A DNA stretch of 64,000 nt from Cycas panzhihuaensis. Its lineage: Eukaryota > Cycadophyta. Position 1 is the first letter of the stretch. The number at the start of each line of letters is the position of its first letter. The notes under the pieces were generated by a model. The model was not told the DNA's origin. It did not search any database and worked only from the letters and a program-made list of their open reading frames with translations. Shown piece after piece: positions 32,135 through 44,357 of this stretch. The DNA lies in the NCBI GenBank assembly GCA_023213395.1, contig CM041465.1, forward strand, positions 193,447,741 through 193,511,740, read 5' to 3'. A program made the translations under genes and the position numbers.

Positions 32135-33500
32135 AAAAAGGAAGATCCTACCAAGGAGGTAAATCAGGTGGAGTCGAATGAAGGTATGGATGATGATGTC
32201 TTGGTTACTTGTAATGTTTCTCATTATCACCATGATTGGTTATTAGATTCAAGTGCTTCGCACCACATGCATCCACACAGGAGTTGGTTCTCATCATACT
32301 AACCTCTTGATGGTGGTGATGTGCTTATGGGAAATGAAGTTTCTTATAAGATAATAGGCATTGGTAGCATTAGAATTAAGATGTTCGATGGGGTATTCAG
32401 AACATTAACTAAGGTTAGACATGTTCCTAATTTGAAAAGGAACCTGATTTCCTTGGGTGAATTAGATTCGGGTGTTTTTAAGCATACAGGTCATGAAGGA
32501 GTCCTAAAGGTGTCAAAGGGTGCCTTGGTTGTTATAAAAGCCTTAAAGAAAGGAAATCTTTATATTTTAGTGGGAAGTATAGATGTTAGCCAAGCAGCTA
32601 CAACATCAAAGACTGCAAAAGATCCTGCTCAGCTATGGCATCAAAGACTTAGGCACATGAGTGAGAAAGGACTTAAGGTGCTGATAAACCGTAAGTTACT
32701 TTCTAACTTGCAGCTTTCAGATTTGGCTTTCTATAAACATTGTGTTTTTGGAAAATAGTGTAGACTTAGGTTTAAAGTTGGGAGTCACACTAGTAAAGGC
32801 GTTCTGGATTACATCCATTCAGATGTATGGGGACCAGCCCCTAAAATATCTTGTGGAGGATCATTATATTTTGTCACATTTATAGATGATTACTCTAGGA
32901 AGGTATGGGTCTATTTTTTGAAAAGGAAATCAAGTTTTCAAAGGTGTTTAAGTAGTTCAAGGCTTTAGTTGAGAACAGTACTGGTAAGACAATCAAATGT
33001 TTAAGAACTGACAATGGAGGTGAGTTCAACTCCTTGGAATTTGAGAACTATTGCAGAGAAGCTGGGATCGAAAGACATAAGACCACTAGCTATACTCCGC
33101 AGCAAAATGGCATTGTTGAGCGTATGAATAGGATACTCCTGGAAAGAGCAAGAAGCATGCTAATTAATGCAGGAGTGGAGCAGGGCTTGTTGGCAAAAGT
33201 TGTTCAAACAGATTGTTATCTAGTAAACAGGTCACCATTAGTTGCAATAGATTGTAAGATTCCTGAAGAGGTATGGACTGGACATCTGTGTGATTATTCA
33301 AATTTAAAAGTTTTTGGTTGTGATGCTTATGCCTGGACTAACAAAAGTAAACGTTCAAAGTTAGACCTAAAATCCAAGAGATATATCTTTGTTGGTTATG
33401 GTGATAAGGATGGTGTGAAGGGATACAGGTTGTGGGACCCTACTACCCACAAATCACCATTAAAAGAGATGTCATATTTGATGAATCTCCCCTTGTAAAA
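32135..33500 (+). pseudogene. Protease and integrase of Copia
   Basis: Protease: WLLDSSASHHM near 32238, where Asp-Ser-Gly has become Asp-Ser-Ser. The pre-integrase zinc-binding part gives LWHQRLRHMSEKGL near 32634 and YKHCVFGK with the first Cys of its pair lost. The core has HSDVWGP (Asp), LRTDNGGEF near 33005 (Asp) and QQNGIVERMNR near 33100 (Glu). The tail has VFGCDAYAW and KSKRYIFVGYG. One frameshift lies near 32940 and another near 33480. Confidence 0.9.
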
Positions 33501-35160
33501 TTAGATAGTGTAGAAGCTGAAATGAAACAGGAGCAGTAAGATGAATATCAACAAGTTAAGTTTGAATTGCAGCCATATGTGGAATTAGAAGAGCATGAAG
33601 ATCTTTCTGAAGATGAATCAGCAGCAGATCCACAGGAGTATGTGGATACTCCTCTGCCAACAGTTAGAAGATCTACACGAGTTAGTCATCCACCTGATAG
33701 GTATAGCCCTTCTATTTCTATTGCTTTAGTTTCTAATGATGGTGAGCCCACATGTTATCAGGAAGCAGTAGATGATATCCATGGAGAGAAGTGGATAAGG
33801 GCTATGTAGGAAGAGATAGATGCCTTGAAGAAAAATCATTCATGGGACTTGGTAGAACTTCCACATGGCGGTGAAGGCGTTGGTTGTAGGTGGGTTTTCA
33901 AAAGAAAACGGATGTTGATGGAAAGGTTGATAAATGCACGATCGGTGGCAAAAGGCTTTGCACGTAAAGCGTATTGACTTTCATGAGATTTTTTCACCAG
34001 TTGTTAAACTTGTTTCAATTCGAGTGTTGTTAGCATTGGTAGCTTCTCTCGATTTGGAGTTGGAGCGATTAGATGTAAAACAACTTTTCTACATGGAAAT
34101 TTAGATGAGGAGATCTATATGGATCAACCAGAGGGGTTTGTACAAGATGGCAGGAAAAGACTTGTTTGGTGTGCTCAGGAAATCATTGTATGGCTCAAGT
34201 AATCACCTGTGCAAAGGGTACAAGAAGTTTGATGCCTTCATGGAGAGCCAAAATTTTAAAAGAAGTGAGTATGATCATTGTGTTTACTTCAAATTTATGG
34301 ACAATGGCTTATTCATTATCTTGGTGTTATATGTTGATGACATGCTGGTTACAAGCAAGAGCATGGTAGAAATCAATAAGCTAAAGGCTCAATTAGCTAG
34401 GACTTTTGATATGAAGGATCTAGGAGCTACAAAACAAATCTTAGGCATGGAGATACACAGAGATAGGAAAAGTGGTAAGCTATGGTTATTATAGCAGAAA
34501 TATGTGGAGAAGGTGCTAACCAGGTTTGGGATGGTAAATGTGAAACCAGTGAGTATCCCATTGGCTTCCCACTTTAAGCTTTCATCTAATATGAGTCCTA
34601 GTTGTGAAGAAGAAAAGGCTTATATATCTCGTGTGCCTTATGCCAGTGCAGTAGGAAGTTTAATGTATGCCATGGTATGTACAAGACCTGATATTTCACA
34701 TGCAGTCAGTGTAGTTAGCAAGTTTATGGCAAAACTAGGAAAGGAGCATTGAGCTATAGTGAAATGGGTGCTTTGGTATTTAAGACGCACTAGTGATTAC
34801 TACATCACCTTTGGAGGTATAGGTAATCAGGTTTGTGGATATGTCGATTCAGATTTTGCAGGAGATTTAGGCAAAAGAAGGTCTACTTTAGGTTATGTTT
34901 TCACTCTTGCAAATGGTCTAGTTAGTTGGATGTCCAAATTGCAAAGCACAATTGCACTGTCAACCATGGAAGCTAAATATATTACTGTAGCACATGCTTG
35001 TAAATAAGCAATCTGGTTACAGGGTCTATTAGTTGAGCTTGGAAGGAGACAGGAAAATGTAAAGGTGTTTTGTGATAGTCAAAGTGCTATTTACCTAGCC
35101 AAGAATCTAGATTATCACAGTAGAACAACTTATTACTTTAAAGTGCCATTTTGTTAGACA
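33501..35160 (+). pseudogene. RT and RNase H of Copia, truncated at the end
   Basis: Linker with TVRRSTRVSHPPDRY near 33660, then the RT: WDLVELPHG, CRWVFK, the catalytic LYVDDMLVTS near 34330, FDMKDLGATKQILGMEI, SRVPYASAVGSLMYAM and TRPDISHAVSVVSKFM. RNase H: GYVDSDFAGD (Asp) near 34845, LSTMEAKYITVAHACK (Glu) near 34960, and VFCDSQSAIYLAKN (Asp) near 35075. Stops replace Gln near 33808 and 34494 and Trp near 34750. After HSRTTYY the coding tail runs into the deletion joined to the 3' LTR at about 35200. Confidence 0.92.
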
Positions 35161-35200
35161 GGTTGTGGAAGTAGGTGGAGTGGCACTTGAGAAGAAGGAG

Positions 35201-35727
35201 GGTGCTGGGGGTATAGAATGCCCCCCGCTAGGAGGGGGTTCAGGGGCGATAGCCCCCGACCCAAAAAATTGACCATGTAAACCTTATTAAAGTGTAAAGA
35301 GAATCAGGGTCATTTAAGAAAAAATACCCTAGATTCTACAGTTGAGATTTAGGTCTTGGATGTCCTCTCATGTAGCCCGTTTTAGGGCTTTCCTTGTTAT
35401 GTTGTAATATTATGCAATGTACTGTGAAGAGGGCGGTGGCTAATTATTGTTCCAGAGAGAACTATGTATCTGTGATGTCTTATTTCTCCATTCTACAGTA
35501 ATAAAGATCGATACCTTTCCTATGTGGATGTTTCCCTAGCACACTGCTAGGGTTTTACCACATTATATCAGGTGCACATGTGATGTTTGGCTTTCATTAT
35601 CTTGTTACTATATAATCTCTGGTTTTAAGAACTTGCATGTAATTTGTATGTTTCGTTTCTATAACTAGTTGTAAGAAAGTAATAGATCTTGGTGGCTGTT
35701 AGAGGATTGAACCTTCTATTCTCAACA
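35201..35727 (+). repeat. 3' LTR of Copia, 5' 118 bp missing
   Basis: 527 bp matching 30781-31306. The LTR start and the polypurine tract are gone; the junction falls in a G-run that in the 5' LTR is one arm of a C6/G6 hairpin. Confidence 0.92.
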
Positions 35728-35784
35728 CTAAGGGTAAGCAAGCAGATGTAGAGGTGTTCTGATTAATTATTGGATGTTTTACAG

Positions 35785-36660
35785 GCTGTTATCATGGTAA
35801 ACAACCATGAAAACATAAGGATCTCCATGATGAGCTTTATTGAGATGATGACTGGAGGTGATAGATGTATCTTATGGAGTTACAGATTGTTGAAGGCCAT
35901 CAGGATGCCACAATACACTTTGGACCAATGCCTCTTGGTTGATATCATTACCTATTGGGATTGTAGGTGGCATGTATTCCACCTCCACCAAGTTGGGGAT
36001 GTCACTATCATACAAGGGGATATTCAGAGGATCTTGGGTATACCAACGAGAGGAGAACCAATTTTTATAGGGGTATTGCATAATATGTGACATATTTGAC
36101 TTGGTAAGAGCAACGAGGATGGCAAGGTTAAGAGAGGCAATAGTTTAGGAGGCATTCCTCTAGGTCTACACAGAGGGGTAACCTCCCATCCAGGCTAGAG
36201 AGGAGCCACGGTGAGTGGGGGCATACACAGTGGTATTCACCCCATTAATCAAGGCTAGGGACATATGGGTAGTAGAGTCCTAGGAGCACTAGGCAAGGAT
36301 GAGACAGCTATAGAGGGAGTTGGATGGGACCCATGCAGAGAGGGATACCCTACATGGTCGAGTCCAGGTGTTGGAGACTCAGGGTGCTGGAGTAGGTGGA
36401 GACACAGAGAGCCACATCAGAGTTGCCATGCTAAAGGAGCAACTCCAAAGAGTGGAGAAGAGGCTCTAATGGATAGAGGGAGAGAGGTATCGTATCCAAG
36501 GGAGATGTGATCAGCTAGTAGACCAAGTGGCATTGAGGTCATCATGGAGCAGGACACATACACACATGATGATAGCAACCCTAAGGAGGCCTCAGGATGA
36601 GGGGAGTGAGGCTAAGAGCTCATAATGGTGCCAGAGGAGCTGAGGGATGAAAGTGACTAG
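35785..36660 (+). pseudogene. Antisense PMD gene of copy C, exon 2 start and exon 3
   Basis: Exon 2 begins after acceptor ACAG at 35784. It reads AVIMVNNHENIRISMMSF, then YRLLKAIRMPQYTLDQ and, near 35970, HVFHLHQVGDVTIIQGDIQRILGIPTRG, the best preserved PMD core of the three copies. At about 36075 about 1 kb is missing relative to copy A: the rest of the PMD exon, the acidic linker and most of intron 2. Sequence resumes at about 36080-36110 with intron 2 and exon 3, which is Glu/Arg-rich. TAG at 36281-36283 matches stops in A and B. Stop and frame damage rule out function. Confidence 0.68.
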
Positions 36661-37464
36661 GAGAAGATACCCCTTAAGCATAGGAGTGCCAAGGAGTAGG
36701 GTATAGGTAGTTTTGATCAAGAATGCACTAGACCTCTAGGGAGTTACCATATGTTACCACATGATTGTACTCCTCCCTACATGGATCCATCTTCCCCCAG
36801 ATGTTGCACCATACAATTTACATGATATGATTTTTATGTATATAGAGAGGGGCCATTAGCACCCCATTTGATGCATGATGATAGTGTTATGATGGTGTAT
36901 TTTGTTGCTTATATGCCTTATACATATGTGTGTATGAGCGTATAGATGCACAAGGAGTTATAGATCATGATGGCTTTGGGTTGATTGTTATATGATTTGT
37001 GTTGTAGGATTGTTTGGGCATGCATACACTTCCTTCCATGTAGGGCCATACTCTTAGCTGGCACACATAATCACCATGAGTGTAAGTGATAACCATATGT
37101 AAGGCTATGAGATGGGGATCCATACATATCCATCATAGGAGCATAGTGGAATATGCAAAGGAAGCATTAGTGGGAATGGGAGTAATGGTACTCAATCATG
37201 CCATCCTAGTTAGAGAGTGCTTCAAGGCTCAAGAGCAACTGGGACCATACACCCAATTAGGAAGGAAAGTTCCCCAAAGTGGGGGAAACAAAAGGTGCTA
37301 TAGGAGGGACCTGAGAAGATTAGCAAAGCCACCCTAAGTTGCCATTCCACCTATGATTATGGGGAATGGGAATACTCTTAGGGTGATAGTTTAGGATCTT
37401 TTCAGAGCACAAAAAAAAGGGAAATAGTTGTACCTAATCTATGCAGGGATATAGATAGACACAT
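36661..37464. other. Tail-to-tail spacer between PMD gene and integrase, copy C
   Basis: Homologous to 1851-2647 and 18730-19420. No coding signal seen. Confidence 0.6.
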
Positions 37465-38620
37465 AAAATTTCTTTAGGAACTTACCATTAACATCTTTTT
37501 TTAATTTGAGACCCTCTAAGGTCGCAATCTTGTAAGCACCATTATTAAGATTCTCAAGAACAATGAAGGGGCTAATCTACTTAGGTCCAAATTTGGACAA
37601 GTGATCACAAAGATATTCCAACTTAGGAACATGGTCCCCAGGATGCAAAGGGAAGGAACAAAGGTCCTTATTATATGTCCTTTGTGCCTTAGCCTTGGAG
37701 GCAAGATTTGCTTGGTAAGCAATGAAGTGTCTCTTGTCTAAGGCCTTGAGGTCTAGGAGATGAGCCTGACAGAGAGACTCCTCATCAATAAGATGTTGAA
37801 GAGAAACCTGTAAGGAAGGGATCTGGACTTCCAATGGGAGAACCACCTATGTTCCATATACTAGAGAGAACAGGGTCATTCTTGTAGCCATCCAGATAGA
37901 TGTGTGATATGCCCATAGAGCGAAAGTGAGTTGAAGATGCTAATCTTTTTTAGATTAGACAATGGTTTTCTTTAAGATATTTATGAGGGTTTTGTTAAAT
38001 GATTCAACTTGTCCATTGGCCTAGAGGTAATATGGAGAGAAGGTTTTATGAGATATCTTAAATTTCTCATAAAGTTTATCCATCTCCTTATTAGAGAAAG
38101 GAGTTCCATTATCTGTAATCAGGACGTCAAGGACTTAGAATTAACAAATGACATGTTGGTAGATGAAGGTGACTATCATCTTACCAGGGTTAGAGGGCAA
38201 AGGGACCACTTCAACCCATTTAGTAAAGTATTCTATCACAATCAAGATGAACGTGTGCTATGACAAAGAAGGTGGGGATATGGCCCTGATGAGGTCTAAA
38301 CCCCATTGGGAGAAGGGCCACGGAGATATGACAGGGTGTAGGGCCTCGAAGGGCAAATGGGCAATGTTGGCATACTCTTGGTACCAATGACATCATAAGG
38401 TATAAGTGTGGGCATCCTTGAAGAGGGATGGCTAATAATAGCCCATGCGAAGGATTCTTTGGGCTATAGATTGACTCCCAAAATGACCCCTGCAAATGTC
38501 ATTGTGCATTCACAAAGTATTTAGTCTACTTCATCGAGGTTGACGCAATTGAGAAGGATCCGATCAAAGGATCTCTTGTATAATACCTCACCCATGAGGA
38601 AATACTACCTAGCAATAGCT
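37465..38620 (-). pseudogene. Integrase of copy C
   Basis: Core on the minus strand: QWGLDLIRA near 38300 (Asp), LITDNGTPFSNKE near 38110 (Asp), and ANGQVESFNKTL near 38020 (Glu). TKWVE near 38220 keeps the Trp lost in copy B. The tail reads EVQIPSLQVSL, HPGDHVPKLEYLCDHLSKFGPK, a stop, then AYKIATLEG and FLKKFYV near 37470. Nearest relative in the window is copy A. Confidence 0.88.
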
Positions 38621-38869
38621 CAAATATGTGACCTAACTTTTTTGCTCACTTCAAGATGATATTGCTGCTCAACAAGGTATCACACAGTGTCCCCATACCA
38701 CTCACTATTAGTAAGTGGATGAGAGGAAGAATCCTGAATAGCCAAAATAGGCTCATCGGGAAAACAATAGTCAATGGAAGTGTCTAAAGTATCTGTGATG
38801 GTGGTGTTGGTGAGTGTTTGGAAACCACCATCCCTTTCTTTGACTTCCTATTAATGATTTGGAGGTCAA

Positions 38870-40135
38870 ATTCCTGAAGGAGGATGGCTCACTTGTTAGT
38901 CCTACTTGTCAAGTCATATCGAGTTAGCAAGTATCTCTAGGGATCAAACTAGACTATCACCCAAGTAGTGTTTTTGAGCAAGTAGTTTATAAATTCTTAG
39001 TAGTGTGTACCAAGGAGAGGCACTCCTTCTTGACAGGGGAGTAATTAAGTTTGGTAGCCACAAGGATCTGATTAATAAAGTATATTGCTCTTTCGATTCT
39101 TGAATCATCTTCTTGGGCTAGCATGGCGCCTAAGGATTCATCGGTAGCCGAAGTATATAGGATGAAGGGCCTATCGAAGAGAGGGGATGCCAAAGTTGGG
39201 GTAGAAGCAAGAGCTCTCTTGAGCTCCTCAAAGGCTTACTGGGCCTTCAAAGACTAAACAAATGGGGTTTCTTTCTTCAATAGGTTGGTAAAGGGTTTCA
39301 TATTTATAGCAAAATTCACCAAGAAATGCCTAAGAAATCTGAGCCTGCACAAGAACAACTTAATTTATCATTGGGTTTTAGGAGGTAGCATATCAAGGAT
39401 GGCCTTGACTTTATTGAGGTCGATTTAGATTCCTTGTTTTGAGACAAGGAAACCAAGGCGTTTGCTAGTTGTTATGGCAAATATGCATTTGAGAGGGTTT
39501 AGACTTACATGGTATCTATGACATTGTGTGAAGATGGCCTACAAATTGGTAGGATGGTGGGCTCTAATGCATAACAGACCCATCATGTCATCCATAAAAA
39601 CCTCGAGAGTGTTGTTAATGAGGTCATGGAAGATGAATTGCATTGCCCTTTGATAAGTGATGCTTGTATTCTTTAGCCTAAAGGGCATCACCTTATAGGC
39701 GAAGGTGCCCTAAGGGGTAGTGAAGGTTGTCTTGTAATGGTCTTTGGCAAAAATTTAGATTTGGTTATAGCCTAAGAAGTTGTCCATTAGGGACATGACT
39801 TCAAAACCGGCGATTCGATCAATGATTTGATCGATGAAGGGGAGAGGGAAGTTATCCTTAGGACACGTGATGTTGATGTTGTGAAAATCAGCATATATCC
39901 TGATTATCTCATTCTTTTTAGCAACAGGGACAATATTAGATACCCACTTGAGATAGTTGATAAAAGTGATCAACCCTGCCTTTAGGAGTTTTCCCACTTC
40001 TATCTTCATGGCAACCAAGAGTTTTGGGTGAAGAGGGCGATGTTTTTGATGCATGAGATGAGCACCTAGGATGGTAGTAAGGTTGTTGGTAATGATAGAA
40101 GGGTCTATTCCCTTCATATCAGAGTAGTCCCACAC
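38870..40135 (-). pseudogene. RT and Ty3 RNase H of copy C
   Basis: WDYSDMKGIDPSIITNNL near 40130 opens the region. Then come KWVSNIVPVAKKNEIIRIY, CPKDNFPLPFIDQIIDRI, a catalytic EVFMDDMMG near 39590 and a connection. RNase H (39193-38987 and on) reads FILYTSATDESLGAM and KKECLSLVH. Open from 40135 to 39755, then stops and frame changes. Together with copy B it shows what copy A has lost. Confidence 0.88.
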
Positions 40136-41100
40136 AAAGACATCTCAGAATTCCTAGAATAGGAGGGTGTATTCCTTTATTTCATCAGGAGAGCATTCCA
40201 CTCCTACCTTTATGACCTTACCCATGATAAGGACTATGTCCTTGGTTACCCCCATGAACATGACATTCCCTTCCCCAAAATAAAGATGAGCTTACTTAAT
40301 AGGAGGGGGCAGAATAGGAGATGGATTTGGGTTAGCAAGAGATGACCTAATAGCTAATACCTTCCAGTGACCAGAAGAGAAGTTGGTCACAGAGCCCACT
40401 ATGTGCTCGAGCAAAGCCTCATCATCCTTGAAATAGTCCATCCCATGGATGACCACACTTTGAGAAGATGAAGCACAAGGAGTAGAAGGAGTAGCGAGAC
40501 CATAGCGGTTGACCCACCACTTGATATACTCAAGGGACTCTTCGAAAGAGTTGGAGAGAGTCCTCTTGTAAGAAGTGACAAGAGGTTCCCTCACTTCATC
40601 ACCTACAAAAGGTGACAAAGTGGAAAGCGAAGTGACATGAGAGATTGCATGATCGACGGGATCGATAATATGCAACCCAAGGGAAAAGCTAGTATCTTAA
40701 ATGGAAGGGATTTCAAGTTGGGACCTAAAATGAAGGGAGTGCCCCCTACTCGTACTTAGGAGGGATATAGGATGAGGAAGGTCCTCATCCTTGCCATCAA
40801 ACTCATCATCATTAAGCAAAATGAGATACCCGTAGCTCCCCACACCAATAGGGATGAAGCATATAAGGTTGGAGGAAGAAAGGGAGGGACCTTCTTCTAA
40901 AGGGGACAAATCAGGGATGTCAATGGAATAAGTAGAAGCATGGGCAGAAGGACCCTTATCATCTTTTACCTGATCATGAACCACTTGATGAGGTTGATAA
41001 AGTTGTTTGGTAGGAGGGGGCTCCCAGGAGACAACTCTTATTCACCTCTCATGGACGAATTTAAGTTATCTCCATTGGGATGAGCACACGGCTCCTATTT
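40136..41100 (-). pseudogene. Protease-RT linker of copy C
   Basis: Contains ICFIPIGVGSYGYLILLNDDE near 40860 and YFKDDEALLEHIVGSVTNFSSGH near 40440, the same two blocks as in copy B, in Ser/Pro-rich surroundings. Confidence 0.72.
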
Positions 41101-41790
41101 GGTCAAGCCATGGGCATCCCAATAAGAGGTTTTAGTTGATGTCCACATCAAGGATTATAATGTCAGTGGGATAGTCTTATCCTCAAGAGTAAGGGGGATA
41201 GATATTGATCCTAAGGGTGTCTTATCACTACCATCGTAGCCTTGACACCACCATGGAACCGATTCGAGGGCTGAAATGCCAAGTTCTTATATAACTCACA
41301 AGGGCATGGAATTAACAGAAGAACCATTATCTATAATGGTTCTTTGAAGAGTGCAGTCAGGTGTGTCAATAGTTATGGTGAAGGGGTAGTGCCATTGGCA
41401 TTCCCTTTCACCAGTTAGAGGAAGATCCTTGGGATTAAAAGAGATGATGGGTTCACAACTTGGGATGACGTCGAAAGCATGAATGGGCATGTCACCCAAT
41501 CCCAAGGTTTCCAAGAGAAAGGTGAGTTGTTTAGGGCAACTTCTCAGGATGTCCATCATGGACATCCCCACAACCACGGTGTGAAGTTCATTGATAATGG
41601 AGAAAGACTTCCCCCTTACAGTAAGTTGGGGAAGAGCTCTTCAAAGGCCGTAATGACCAGGGTGCACAGGCACAGTCTTGGGAAGCGTGGGAACTTTTGG
41701 AGGAATGACTTCCAGAAGAGGATCAAGATAAGGTGTGGAAGAAGATGCATCATTCACCTCTTTAGCTGCGTGAGACTAAGTTAGGGCATA
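41101..41790 (-). pseudogene. Aspartic protease of copy C
   Basis: RTIIDNGSSVNSMPL near 41330-41300 is the active-site motif, with Asp-Asn-Gly as in copy B. Upstream are GERECQWHYPFTITIDTP and the VVGMSMMDILRS block (41577 on). Downstream the fold continues in broken frames to about 41110. Confidence 0.83.
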
Positions 41791-44106
41791 TAATGGTGTG
41801 GTCTTGAGCATTTGAATGACTCTCTTTCCCTTATTCTAGGATCAAGAGGGTGAACGAGTGTGATAGTCAAGAGAACCAGAAGAAGAGGATGAGTTTCTTG
41901 CACCCTTCCCTTTAGTTTATGAAGGGTGAGGGTTTGGGGACCTTCCTCTATTTTGGTTACCCTTTTATTGGTTGTTGAAATCACGTTCCCCATATTTGGG
42001 GAAGGGATCCTTATGGACGGACTAGTCTAGGTTGGGCTTAGACACCCGTTTGGGAGAATAATCATGTTGTGGGGTAGCTCTAGGGTGCTAGGCCTAGCAT
42101 TGTGAATCTTTGTGGAAACATTCTCCATGGATGGAACACCATTTCTTCTCTAGGGAGGAATCAGGCTTCCTCATTTAAGAAGATTAGGTGTTACCACCCT
42201 TGGAGGGAGTGGCTTAAGAGGCTTAGTGAATTGATTTATGTGAAGTAGGTGATGAATGAGTTTGGAGTTTAAGTTCCTTCATGGTACATTTGAAGGAATG
42301 TATAGTGGAAGTAAGAGGGTCTAAGGTCTTCTTCGTTAGGCGAGAAGAAGATCTGGGAGGATGTTAGACTTTAGTTTCATAGGGTGGTGGAGGTGCCTCA
42401 CATCATTGTGAGGGATTGAGAGACTTCTTGAGACCTGCTTGGATCTCAATGGCCTTAAGTGCCAAGCACTTAGCTATGGCAGAGTTTCATGTCATCACCC
42501 CCATTTTAAGGACTTCAACCTGGACTTCTGGATGAAAGGTGTTAACAAATAGGTATTTCTTCAACTCCTTAAGTAGGGTTGCCTTAGTGGAGTGAAGTAG
42601 GTCATGGAAGCATCTCATAAAGTCATGATTCATCTCATTGTGACCTTTTTTAAGAGACAATAGATCTTTTATTTTTCTCTTGAAAGAATGAGCTACGTCA
42701 AAGTAGTTGACAAATTCATCTACGAGTTATTGGAATGAAAAGATAGAATGTGCTGGTAGGTGATAGAACCACCTAAGGGCATCACCTTAGGGAGAACGTG
42801 GGAAGAGTTTCATAAGTATGTGATCATAAGCCTAATAATCGATGCATTCCATAAAAAAACCATAGGCATACTCCATTAGGTCTTGAGATGAGGTCCCATC
42901 AAATTTGGGAACCTTGGGAGGGTAAGGAAGCAAGTTGGTTCTTAGTACCTCGATGGATAAAGGTGTTGATTTGTAGTCCATAAAGGGGCAGGCCCTTGAT
43001 TGGACCATAGGATCAAAAGAAGGTGGAAGAGGCGGTGGGAAAGGTTTCCCAAACCCTCCTTGAGAGATTTGATTCAAAAGGGGATATTGACCTCCTCCTA
43101 TTTGGTGAGAATGAGCTAATCTCGCATTCAAGGGAATTTGCATAGGAGCGAGTGGGTACAAGGGACCCATCCCTCCTTGGGAAAATACCCCTTATTGGAA
43201 AGGAGCTTGGGAAAAGGTGCCTTGGAAGGGATCTTTCCCTCCTTACAAAGGCACAACATGAGGGGTAACATAAGAGGATGGAAAAGAGGGGTGTAGAATT
43301 GAGTTTTTCCTGTATGGTCCATCTATAAGTGGAGTGATACCATAAGGATACAAAGGGTCCACCCCATAAACTGGAAGGGGATTTCCCTTACCATGCCCCT
43401 ATGGATGAGAAATATAACCTGGAGGCATGTAGAGGGAAGGATCCCTAGGTTGAGACTAGGAATGTATGGGGGTGGGCCCCACATAGCTAGAAGTAGGGGT
43501 GTATATGGGTCCCCTAGATCTAACAGGTGGCGGGTATACTATGGTCAACAGAGGTGTAATCGTTTGACTAGAAGGGAGCATGCTCATCCTAAGTTAGGAA
43601 GAGGACATGCCTTGGGTGGTCCCCAAAGAACATGGACTATTGGGTGAGAAAGATGAAGTGAAAGACATACTCATTATAGGTAAGGGAATTGAATGAGAAG
43701 GATGAGGTAAGGCAAATATAGAGGAAGGAAGCGCAATGCTTCGCAAGATGCTCTAAAACCACATAGGATGTGGTTGGAGGTGAGCAACTTGGAAGCATTA
43801 GCTAAGGGCTTTGACAACATCTATAGGAGGTGTATCTACTTGATAATAAGAGGTAGAAGGGACCTCATATGAGGTGGGCCTCATGGGGCGATCGTCATAA
43901 GAATCACCACTAGGGTGGTAGAACTCTAGAGGAGAAGAGGCCTCTACTTCATTAGTAGAGACGTGGAGAACTTGCAGGTGTTCTTGGTCATCCTAATAAA
44001 AGATAAGGTCCTCACCCTCCTAGGTGGGCCCTTGGAAAGAAGTAGAAGGCTCATGTGATTTGGATGCGTAGGCATGATATGCCCAATTTGAAGGAAATCC
44101 CTCCAT
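41791..44106 (-). pseudogene. Gag of copy C
   Basis: ATG at 44106-44104, the same position relative to the primer site as in copy B. A Pro/Gly/Gln-rich stretch (43322-43000) is followed by PKVPKFDGTSSQDLMEYAYGFFMECIDY near 42930-42840, the start of the capsid domain. The remainder to about 41800 matches copy B, including a basic region, but is broken by stops. Start inferred by comparison with B and E. Confidence 0.78.
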
Positions 44107-44338
44107 AGTTGAATCAAAATCTGATAAAAGAAGAGAGTGATAAGAAGGGTCTCCTAACAAAGGAGGAAGGCCTCACAAGCGGTGAGAGAAATGTTGTATA
44201 CAAGTTCCCCCTAAAGATTGGAAGGACAAGAGAAGTAATATGATAGGTGTTGGGGGCTATCCAACAAACTCAGAAGAGCTATCAAAAAGGAGGTAGCACC
44301 AACAAGAAGGGAGAGAGGATTAATCCATTACTAGCAGA

Positions 44339-44356
44339 TCCTGAGTATGGTTTCTA
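44339..44356 (-). promoter_or_regulatory. Primer binding site of copy C, decayed
   Basis: Aligned base for base with the site of copy B; 13 of 18 bases agree. It is one base from the LTR end at 44358. Confidence 0.7.
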
Positions 44357-44357
44357 G

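Larger units (their letters stand above)
30663..35727 (+). mobile_element. Copia retrotransposon, Tork/TNT1-like, nested in copy C
   Basis: 5' LTR 30663-31306, primer site, gag, protease, integrase, RT, RNase H, and a 3' LTR remnant 35201-35727. Flanked by a perfect 5-bp duplication, ctaag (30658-30662 and 35728-35732). Pol order (integrase before RT) defines Copia; the gag and knuckle resemble the TNT1/Tork group. The end of RNase H, the polypurine tract and the first 118 bp of the 3' LTR are deleted. By hand about 40 of 526 shared LTR sites differ (7-8 percent), mostly transitions. Confidence 0.95.
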
